In this document: positions 37,401 through 43,360 of the stretch, piece by piece
How positions within the stretch are numbered: position 1 is the stretch's first letter
Layout: each line of letters opens with the position of its first letter
Assembly: GCF_002127535.1 (NCBI RefSeq)
Contig: NZ_MUBJ01000017.1
Location: 30,817 to 94,816 of the forward strand
DNA length: 64,000 bases
Origin: Xenorhabdus vietnamensis
GTDB taxonomy: Bacteria; Pseudomonadota; Gammaproteobacteria; Enterobacterales; Enterobacteriaceae
Direction: 5' to 3'
The notes under the pieces: model-generated
The model's database searches: none
What the model saw: the letters and a program-made list of their open reading frames with translations, nothing else
Told to the model about the DNA's origin: nothing
Position numbers and translations under genes: made by a program

Positions 37401-39494
37401 TTTGTGACGTCCTCCATGTCGGTATTTTTTGGCGGTATTGCCCATGCGCCATATGCCACGGCTAATTTGTTTCTGGATGGTTGGGGACAAAGGCAAAACA
37501 GAGGAGCACAAAACCCCCGTTGGATAGTGGTGAACTGGGAAACAATTCATTTTGATGAAAAGCCTAATCTGGCAGAAAAAGAACGAGGGGATGCACTTGT
37601 TTGGGGAAGCAATGAAGTGGCTCTTTCTGGTTCTGAATTTCCAGCCCTGTTTGAACGCAGCTTGCGTGAATATGATCGTGAAAACCAGAAGATATTCTCT
37701 GCGGGTCAGTTTATGGATAGGCTGTATGCTTGGGGAGGAAGACGAATTGCCAATGGTGATCGTAAGCCACAAGCAGCCAGTGGCATCAAACTGAAGCCCA
37801 GACCAGAAACTCTGCATTCTGTTTATCAGCCGCCAGTCAATGAGATGCAAAAGGAAATTGCTGCAATATGGAGCCAGATACTTGGCATTGACGGCATTGG
37901 GATTGATGACAAATTTATGGCATTGGGTGGTGACAGCTTGAAGACCATCGTAATGGCTGAAAAGGTGTATAAAAAAACCGGCAAACGCGTTGCCATTCAG
38001 GATTTTTTTGTCCAGCCAACTATACGTGAGATTGAACGGCAGTTTCTTGACGATGAACAAGGCATTTCCCCGTCGATTTTACCGTCTGTTGACTTATCCG
38101 AGCCGATTGTCGCCAGTTCAGATCAGGATTTACTGTATATACATCAGATCACTTTTGCCAACGGTAGCTATAACATGCCAATGGCTTTCCGGTGTCCCGG
38201 TTCGATCAGTGCTGCTTCCATTACTGAGGCGATAGAGCAAGTTGCTGACCGGCATCCTGTGTTGAAGTGCTTGTTTGAAAGGCAGGGGGCTGATTTGATG
38301 ATGCTTCCCCAACGTGACGCAAAAGTGGGGATATTGGTATCTGAGGCAGGGGAGAGACAGGAAGAAAACTTCGCTAGTCTGGAACAATTCGCCAATAAGC
38401 CTTTCGATCTGCATACTGAACTGCCCATTCGGGCCATGATGCTTACAGGTTCAGACGCGTTTCCATTCCACCAAGTGCTTATCGTTGTTCATCACATTGT
38501 GTGTGATGCGGTTTCTTTGGGGATCCTTGCAGATGATTTTCAAAGTTTGTTGCGAGGATTGCCGCTGCCTGCACCGGAGTATAGTTTCGCTGCTTATAGG
38601 CGCTACAGGCTGGGATCTGAAAGTGAGGATAAGGTACGGAAAGAGAGGGCTTATTGGCTTGCCAATTTGCTGCCGCTGTCTGCGCCGTTGTCGTTGCCTG
38701 TGGTGGAAGGGTATGACTGGCACACTGATGCTGAAAGAGATCGAGGTATCACACTGGAGAAAGATCTTTCTCCACAAACCAGCGCGGAAATCAGACAGTT
38801 ATGTGATGAGCTTGGTTTACCCGCATTTACCTTCTTCCTTGGGGTATTTGGTGTCTTGATGGCCAAAATTTCCCGTGCGGATTCCTTCTTGCTTGGCGTT
38901 CCGGTCACGGGGCGTGTGCAGCCGGAAGAATTGGCGCTGGTTGGTTATCTTGTCAACATGCTGGCCCTGAAAATTGAGCCAGAGGGCGATCTGCCTATGG
39001 CGGATTATCTGCTGCAACTTAATGCCCAATGGGCTGAAAGTGTGCCTTATCAAACCTATCCAATGAGCACATTACTGGAAGATCTCAGTGCTGAACGTCA
39101 TATGCAGGGACGTCGGGGTAAACATCCGTTGTTTGATGTGGTGTTCGGTTATCTGCCCTTGAGCCTGAATAGTGCTGATGAGGGTAATGAAGTTGATGAA
39201 GCAAGTGGTTTTTCCCGGCTTGAACTGACGCTGGAGGCAGTCAAATTTGATTTGGCGATGGATGTATCTGAAACCAGAGATTCTTTTAATTGCACGATGC
39301 AGTTTCGCCAACACATGTTCAGTGAGGCTATGGTTACAGCGGTATTTGACTATTTCTTTATTTTGATAAGTGAAGTGATTGCCAATCCTGACGAGGAAAT
39401 ACAAGAACTGCTCAAAAACCTTAATTATGGGTATGCACCGGAATCGTTCGCCCAAGCGAGTGATCAGGATATTGATTCAGAGTTTAATTTTTAG
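34425..39494 (+). CDS. AT-less PKS-NRPS hybrid KS-KR-T-C
   Basis: 1689 residues. KS about 5-430 with Cys180, His316 and His358; a ~400-residue stretch follows that has no AT serine motif; KR with TGAGGRMA from 863 and Tyr1010 in HAPYATAN; carrier domain Ser1171 (LGGDS); C-terminal condensation domain about 1225-1670 with HHIVCDA from 1356. Lacking its own AT, it must be loaded in trans; the discrete AT at 7707 is the obvious candidate, possibly with aminomalonyl. With KR only, a beta-hydroxy unit would result. The terminal C fits hand-over to the Pro A-T start of the protein at 20857. The start overlaps the TE-containing NRPS gene (ATGA), showing translational coupling despite the non-collinear position. 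Confidence 0.88.
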   Translation: MSAEIREDLDIAVVGLSGRFPGAENCTEFWRNLLMGVDGISRFTEEELLQAGHDIQKIRNKDFVPVNGVLEGASYFDAEFFGYSQSEAALLDPQTRLMMQCVWHALENAGIDPDKRGRNIGLFLGARSTVQWTMQAMLSEQVENVGGFLASQLANKDAMSTLISWKLGLEGPSFTLQTACSTSLVSVHQAVQSLLSGECDFAVAGGVSLLLPQQNGHIYQDGMLFSKDGKTKAFDAEATGSVFGSGLGAVVLRRAGDAIADNDPIWAILKGSAINNDGARKVGYTAPSVKGQSDVIRSALQMAEMNAADLDFIECHGTATSLGDSIEFMALREIFNENLPSANLNKCALGSVKTNIGHLDSAAGIAGFIKMVMAIRYGVIPPTLYFQCPNPQLGFEQSPFYINTRAEPWPLKQGKLRIGGVSSFGIGGTNAHMVLQQYISASDMPTFGIKREDSGETAMKICFFPFSAKNSASLVLQLESVSQWLVQQSHLDLQALSHTLVKRRSFPCRIMFAADSKFTLMQQIKIYLGLEEDGDVLALIPQFLEKDTVLPDERSEVLTAITSWISGQTKEPAQLLFSAFNGQPLVNVPGYVFMREEHGAGHITDKSWAQIASVIAATGGNNLSKNMPGLLLPFWKPVRLPKVSIQERTQEKTSHSLLLVDQLLVDQSLFDQSLAPHANAWGGNGQIETIRLNMLCPEQVRNALAGLPRDSQKNRSLVLSLVFPSDGFSFASGSLQTLSELGKVLAESDFSAFSSVHIYLIVPAMTGDGGYSAASVLTEAALKALALVIPQEIPGVDCAFLSLQSLNADGMAATLTRLLQTPLHGPLKLNHEGLFVEDFRCPDAEENEVVDESHFMGKTYVITGAGGRMAKSMAKVIAQRFQGKLALISRQSADTEAMQFLQAELKEAGAGAVEIFPYAMESEEDALALFESIRHRLGNIHAVIHAAGVTDGDSFSPLVNLNAEHYLTQLKPKAQVAAVLAKVFESIPVEYCFVTSSMSVFFGGIAHAPYATANLFLDGWGQRQNRGAQNPRWIVVNWETIHFDEKPNLAEKERGDALVWGSNEVALSGSEFPALFERSLREYDRENQKIFSAGQFMDRLYAWGGRRIANGDRKPQAASGIKLKPRPETLHSVYQPPVNEMQKEIAAIWSQILGIDGIGIDDKFMALGGDSLKTIVMAEKVYKKTGKRVAIQDFFVQPTIREIERQFLDDEQGISPSILPSVDLSEPIVASSDQDLLYIHQITFANGSYNMPMAFRCPGSISAASITEAIEQVADRHPVLKCLFERQGADLMMLPQRDAKVGILVSEAGERQEENFASLEQFANKPFDLHTELPIRAMMLTGSDAFPFHQVLIVVHHIVCDAVSLGILADDFQSLLRGLPLPAPEYSFAAYRRYRLGSESEDKVRKERAYWLANLLPLSAPLSLPVVEGYDWHTDAERDRGITLEKDLSPQTSAEIRQLCDELGLPAFTFFLGVFGVLMAKISRADSFLLGVPVTGRVQPEELALVGYLVNMLALKIEPEGDLPMADYLLQLNAQWAESVPYQTYPMSTLLEDLSAERHMQGRRGKHPLFDVVFGYLPLSLNSADEGNEVDEASGFSRLELTLEAVKFDLAMDVSETRDSFNCTMQFRQHMFSEAMVTAVFDYFFILISEVIANPDEEIQELLKNLNYGYAPESFAQASDQDIDSEFNF
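36396..36440 (+). repeat. Tandem array, 3 x 15 bp, in the KS-KR region of PKS2
   Basis: TTACTGGTCGATCAG, TTACTGGTTGATCAG and a diverged third, encoding LLVDQ, LLVDQ, SLFDQ. Confidence 0.93.
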
Positions 39495-39504
39495 GGAGTG
39501 AAAA

Positions 39505-40656
39505 ATGAATTTTTTCAGTAATGCCCGGAATATACTCGGTGATATTGCGATGTGGGCACATGAAGAAGTCAGTATTTATCGGCATAACAAAGAAACACTG
39601 CGAGAAATGGAAAGCCGTGATGCTTTGGCCCGTCTGGAATCGGCAGAATATCGCAATGTGGAGAAGGTTTCTGATATTTCGGTTGCTGAGTTTAGTGAAC
39701 GCTATTTGATGAAAAGAGAGCCTGTTATTGTGTCGGATGGCTTGAAGGGATGGAGAGGGAAACAAATTTGGGGTTTTGACTATTTTGCCCGGGAATTCGG
39801 TGAAATGTCGGTGCAATTACAGGATGCCGGATTCAAACCGCAGCAAATCGTTAAATTGCGGACTTATTTGCAGGAAATCGCTTCGTTGCCTGCTGTTGAA
39901 CTGGGGGTAATGAACAATGATCTTGATTACCTGCGATATACTTATGATTCATTTTTTAAACACCTATTGTTCACGTGGGGATTGGGGCATTGGGTAAAAA
40001 CTAATTCGTTTAGTTTTCTGGCGTTTCAGCGTATTCAGGAGCATTGGTGCAGGCCCTATTTCTTACCAGAGAACGGTTATAAGATCCCCTGGGTTCAATC
40101 AGGAACTCTCCATCCCAACAAGAGAATGTGTCAGGATTGGGGACTCTATTTTTCCGCTCCGGGTGCATGTACCCGTTTACATGTTGACGGAATGCGAACC
40201 AATGCGGTGTTGTGCCAAGTCGAAGGCAGAAAAGCAGGTTGGATTTTTTCAGCTTCACTGGAAGATGTGGTCAGAAATACCGCGGAAGGGCGGGCTGATT
40301 TATCCCGATCTGCGCATCAATCCCTGTCTCAAGGGTCTATTTATCAAGGGAGCATGAGAGAAAATCAGAAAAGTCAGCGTAACGACGAAGATTGTATATG
40401 GCAATTTGATCTGTTGCCGGGAGAGATTATGCTGATACCGAGGGGACTGTCTCATGAGGTACATACTTTATCTCCCAGTATTTCTCTGACTTATAACTTT
40501 CTTACTTCCTCGGAATATAAGGATTATTTAGATTTCAAAAAACAACGTGGTCATGGCTGGATAGCCAATGCACCAATTGCCGCCATTCCAGAGTTTTTTC
40601 TCATTCATCAGCGCAATGCTTTCCCTGCTAATTTGTCTGAGGGGGCATCGGCTTAA
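39505..40656 (+). CDS. JmjC/cupin-like Fe(II)/2-oxoglutarate oxygenase, probable tailoring hydroxylase
   Basis: 383 residues. The C-terminal half contains LHVDG (His226, Asp228) and, about 90 residues on, RGLSHEVH (His317 or His320) inside a block ending SLTYNFL, the HxD...H iron triad of JmjC-type cupin oxygenases. The middle section (PWVQSG, AGSTRLH-like block GACTRLH) agrees with that fold. The N-terminal ~120 residues have the usual lead-in (REPVIVSDGLKGW). Such enzymes hydroxylate amino-acid side chains in proteins or in natural-product assembly. It follows the PKS by 10 bases with AGGGAG overlapping the stop codon, so it is in the operon; a role in modifying an NRPS-bound residue is inference. 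A two-unit 15-bp duplication lies in the loop before the third ligand. Confidence 0.75.
   Translation: MNFFSNARNILGDIAMWAHEEVSIYRHNKETLREMESRDALARLESAEYRNVEKVSDISVAEFSERYLMKREPVIVSDGLKGWRGKQIWGFDYFAREFGEMSVQLQDAGFKPQQIVKLRTYLQEIASLPAVELGVMNNDLDYLRYTYDSFFKHLLFTWGLGHWVKTNSFSFLAFQRIQEHWCRPYFLPENGYKIPWVQSGTLHPNKRMCQDWGLYFSAPGACTRLHVDGMRTNAVLCQVEGRKAGWIFSASLEDVVRNTAEGRADLSRSAHQSLSQGSIYQGSMRENQKSQRNDEDCIWQFDLLPGEIMLIPRGLSHEVHTLSPSISLTYNFLTSSEYKDYLDFKKQRGHGWIANAPIAAIPEFFLIHQRNAFPANLSEGASA
40327..40356 (+). repeat. Tandem duplication, 2 x 15 bp, in the JmjC-like oxygenase
   Basis: TCTCAAGGGTCTATT then TATCAAGGGAGCATG, encoding SQGSI and YQGSM. Confidence 0.85.
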
Positions 40657-40791
40657 GCATGAATCACCGGAGAAAGAGGCGTACTCATAATCTTTGTTGG
40701 GGAAAAGTTTGGAAAATGATAAGAAGAACGCATTGATGGGTAACGACACTTTGCGATTTTTTGAGTAAATTTCAAGCAGACTCCCACTGCA

Positions 40792-40820
40792 TTATTTAAC
40801 TGGCAGTTATTTAACTGAGC
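40792..40820. repeat. Tandem duplication, 15-bp period, intergenic
   Basis: TTATTTAACTGGCAG then TTATTTAACTGAGC, in the untranslated gap between the oxygenase and GNAT genes. A short hairpin (stem AGCGCC/GGCGCT, 40818-40833) overlaps its end. Confidence 0.88.
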
Positions 40821-40874
40821 GCCGACGGGCGCTTGCTGATTCTAACCAAAGCGAGTAAAAAGTGAGTAAGAAGT

Positions 40875-41606
40875 ATGTCTTTATTTTCAAAAACGATAAC
40901 TGACTTTTGGCAAGCTCCATTATTGAATGGAGATGTTATTTATAGTGATGATGTTTTTACTATCGCCACCAATGCCAATCTGGAAGAAGATGATCGATTG
41001 ATGGTATTGGAAACCACCGATGGTCGGATCATGGTGGTTTTGACGCCTGAACTTGCCGAAAAAGCGGGGCTTTATCATCAAGAAAAGATATCCGAAGCGA
41101 TCTTTCGCCGGAAATTGCATGAGGCAGACATTACTTTACATGGTGCAGATTATATTTTTTATTTTCCAGAGACTGAAAGAGACAGATTGTTGCAAGAAAA
41201 TCTGGATGGCGAATTGCGCCAGCTGACGGAAGAGGAAGATGAAGACGTTTTCTCTGGGTTCCAATCTTCCGCTTCGGAGCAGGATTTGGATAATGCTTAT
41301 GTAGAATTGGATCATTGGGTTGTATTCGGTTCTTTTGAGCAAAACCGCCTGATCAGTGCTGCCAGCATGTATCCGTGGGATGATGCACAAATTGCGGATC
41401 TGGGGGTGTTGACGTTAGCGCCTTTTAGGGGCAAAGGTCATGCCAGAAAAGTGGTGCGCACAATCAGTAAACATGCCTATGCTCAAGGGTATGAGCCTCA
41501 ATACAGATGCCAGCTCGATAATCTTGCGTCTTCGGCGTTGGCAAAAGCAGCAGGTATGACGTTGTTTGGCAAGTGGGAGCTGGTTTCCCCTGATTCGAAT
41601 AATTGA
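40875..41606 (+). CDS. GNAT-family N-acetyltransferase, candidate self-resistance enzyme
   Basis: 243 residues with a two-part layout. The N-terminal ~120 residues (many acidic) are not recognised; the C-terminal ~110 form a GNAT domain with the acetyl-CoA binding motif LAPFRGKGHARKVV (R-x-x-G-x-A type) preceded by the beta-strand ADLGVLTL and followed by CQLDNLASSALAKAAGM. Related architectures occur in self-resistance acetyltransferases of antibiotic clusters: ZmaR acetylates zwittermicin, and the paenilamicin and edeine clusters also carry acetyltransferases. Its position at the end of the cluster supports resistance or tailoring, but target and reaction are inference. It is separated from the previous gene by 218 bases, so it may have its own promoter. 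Confidence 0.75.
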   Translation: MSLFSKTITDFWQAPLLNGDVIYSDDVFTIATNANLEEDDRLMVLETTDGRIMVVLTPELAEKAGLYHQEKISEAIFRRKLHEADITLHGADYIFYFPETERDRLLQENLDGELRQLTEEEDEDVFSGFQSSASEQDLDNAYVELDHWVVFGSFEQNRLISAASMYPWDDAQIADLGVLTLAPFRGKGHARKVVRTISKHAYAQGYEPQYRCQLDNLASSALAKAAGMTLFGKWELVSPDSNN

Positions 41607-41670
41607 GTGATACATGCACCCAATAATCTTTGCACTGAATAGCGTTTGCACTTAACTAAATTGGTCTGAA

Positions 41671-41728
41671 ATATCCCTTTCATTTTTCAAGTTGCAGTTT
41701 TGTTGGCTGCAACTTGAAATCCGTTTTT
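41671..41728. repeat. ERIC-like palindromic element between GNAT and dehydrogenase genes
   Basis: A 13-bp perfect inverted repeat, TTTCAAGTTGCAG (41685-41697) and CTGCAACTTGAAA (41707-41719), with a 9-base loop, followed by a T-run. Same core as the copies at 45192 and 45591. The hairpin plus T-run may also act as a partial terminator for the GNAT gene. Confidence 0.8.
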
Positions 41729-41766
41729 TATCAATATCTTTTAAACTCAATAAGAAAATAGTCACT

Positions 41767-42618
41767 ATGTCAAAACTTAAAATAGCTGTGGTTGGCGGCG
41801 GCAATATCGGCTCCAGCCTTGCCTTCGACTGCGCTCTGCGGGGGCATGATGTAGTTGTTATCGAAAAAGATGCGCCTTCTTGCCAGCAGAGCAGAGAGAA
41901 TATTGTGGAAACCGCCGGTTATGCTCCGCTGTTCAGTCCGCTCGCTAAGGGGAAAACCCCTGAAATGATACTGCAAAACATCGTTTGGTCGCAGGATTTA
42001 CAGGCTGTGTCCGATTGTGAGTTTGTAGTAGAAAATATCACTGAGAATATTACGCTAAAGCAAACGTTATATGCGAATATGGCGGAATTTATTGCTCCTC
42101 ATGCTGTATTGGCAGCAAATACGTCCTGCATTCCCATCACTAAACTGGGCTCGTTCCATAATGAACCGTCTCAGGTGATTGGCGTACATTTTATGAATCC
42201 GGTGTATTTGAAACCTACGGTTGAGGTGATTATTGGTCTCAATACTTCTGAACAGATTCAAAAACGATGTTTGGAGATTCTGACGACACTGGGTAAAAAT
42301 GCTGTCGTGGTAAAAGACGGGCCGGGTTTTGTTTCCAACCGAATTTCCCATTTATTTATGAATGAGGCTGCGTTCACTGTACAGGATGGTATAGCTCAGC
42401 CTGCGGATGTGGACGCGATATTTAAAGGATGCTTTGGTCATAAAATGGGGCCACTGGAAACGGCTGATTTGATCGGTATCGATACTGTTGTTAATTCTCT
42501 TGATGTGCTTTACCAAATGTTTCAGGATTCAAAATATCGCGTTTGTCCGTTGATGAGAACAATGGTTGATGCAGGGCATTTAGGACGCAAAACAGGTAAG
42601 GGTTTTTATACGTATTAA
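41767..42618 (+). CDS. 3-hydroxyacyl-CoA dehydrogenase family, extender-unit pathway (ZmaG/ClbD/XcnB-like)
   Basis: 283 residues. N-terminal Rossmann NAD site VVGGGNIGSSLA with the acidic residue after the second strand (VVVIEKD). The catalytic His lies in GVHFMNPVY, and NRISHLFMNEAA plus GPLETADLIGID are typical of the C-terminal helical domain. The start taken is the ATG giving MSKLKIAVVG; an upstream TTG would add 25 residues encoded by an ERIC-like repeat, which is unlikely. In the zwittermicin, colibactin and xenocoumacin pathways this enzyme oxidises a carrier-bound hydroxy-acyl group before the acyl-CoA dehydrogenase completes the malonyl unit. Here it sits about 40 kb from its presumed partners at 2 and 1236. 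A hairpin with a T-run precedes it, so transcription may be partly separate. Confidence 0.87.
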   Translation: MSKLKIAVVGGGNIGSSLAFDCALRGHDVVVIEKDAPSCQQSRENIVETAGYAPLFSPLAKGKTPEMILQNIVWSQDLQAVSDCEFVVENITENITLKQTLYANMAEFIAPHAVLAANTSCIPITKLGSFHNEPSQVIGVHFMNPVYLKPTVEVIIGLNTSEQIQKRCLEILTTLGKNAVVVKDGPGFVSNRISHLFMNEAAFTVQDGIAQPADVDAIFKGCFGHKMGPLETADLIGIDTVVNSLDVLYQMFQDSKYRVCPLMRTMVDAGHLGRKTGKGFYTY

Positions 42619-42674
42619 ATTTTGTCGGTTTTTTATTTTCCTGTTCCGCTTTCAATTTTGAACCATCCATAAAA

Positions 42675-42730
42675 AATCGCCCTGTTTTATCAGGCATTTT
42701 ACTGTTTAGCCTGATGAAACAGTGGCGATT
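42675..42730. repeat. Long imperfect inverted repeat between the cluster and crr
   Basis: Left arm AATCGCC, CTGTTT, TATCAGGC pairs with right arm GCCTGATG, AAACAG, GGCGATT: about 21 paired bases with one bulge and a 13-base loop. No long T-run follows on either side. It lies between convergent genes and may act as a bidirectional terminator or transcript stabiliser. Confidence 0.7.
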
Positions 42731-42768
42731 CACAAACAGCCCATCAATTATAAAGAATCGTTTAACAG

Positions 42769-42790
42769 AAAAAGAGGGAAACGTTCCCTC
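42769..42790 (-). terminator. Intrinsic terminator of ptsH-ptsI-crr
   Basis: Minus-strand stem GAGGGAA/TTCCCTC with a 3-base loop, then a run of T, 15 bases after the crr stop. Confidence 0.85.
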
Positions 42791-42804
42791 AATGGCTTTT
42801 GCTG

Positions 42805-43314
42805 TTATTTTTTGATTCGCATGATGACTGATTCACCTACAACCACCGATCCACTTACTTTAGTTAACTCTTTGATTTCGTCCATGTTAGAAATAACAAC
42901 AGGAGTTAAGGTTGATTTAGCGCGTTCTTCCAGAAATGCCAGATCAAACTCTAAAACCAAATCGCCTTTTTGTACCCGCTGACCTTCTTCAGCAATGCGT
43001 TTAAAACCCTCACCTTTTAGTTCAACGGTATCAATACCAAAATGGACGAATAGCTCAATGCCACTATCTGATTCGATAGAAAAAGCATGGTTTGTTTCGA
43101 AGATCTTACCAATGGTGCCATCAACAGGAGCGACGATTTTGTTGCCGGTTGGTTTAATGGCGATACCATCACCAACGATTTTTTCGGCAAAAACAACATC
43201 CGGAACATCTTCGATATTGACTATCTCACCTGATAATGGGGCGATAATTTCAATACTGCCGCTGTTTTTTTTATCGTCTGAAACCAGAGATTTTAATTTA
43301 TCAAGCAGACCCAT
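42805..43314 (-). CDS. crr: PTS glucose-specific enzyme IIA component
   Basis: 169 residues, the exact length of E. coli EIIA-Glc. The phosphorylated His is in [12 protein letters not shown] (about position 90) and the partner His in NHAFS (about 75). It receives phosphate from HPr for glucose uptake and controls adenylate cyclase and inducer exclusion. It is the last gene of ptsH-ptsI-crr, 46 bases after ptsI, with AGGAGAA before the ATG; the start giving [10 protein letters not shown] was chosen over an upstream one that would overlap ptsI. An intrinsic terminator follows. Confidence 0.97.
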   Translation of the reverse strand: MGLLDKLKSLVSDDKKNSGSIEIIAPLSGEIVNIEDVPDVVFAEKIVGDGIAIKPTGNKIVAPVDGTIGKIFETNHAFSIESDSGIELFVHFGIDTVELKGEGFKRIAEEGQRVQKGDLVLEFDLAFLEERAKSTLTPVVISNMDEIKELTKVSGSVVVGESVIMRIKK

Positions 43315-43360
43315 GAATCTTCTCCTAATTGTTTTAATGGGACCGTATCTGGCTAATTTT

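Noticed and set aside
37203..38060. 285-codon minus-strand frame inside PKS2
   Set aside because: It lies wholly over a PKS with intact KR and T motifs, has no family resemblance and no ribosome site; a shadow of the coding strand.
41692..41766. N-terminal extension of the 3-hydroxyacyl-CoA dehydrogenase by 25 residues
   Set aside because: It would be encoded by an ERIC-like palindrome from a TTG; the internal ATG leads straight into the Rossmann motif.
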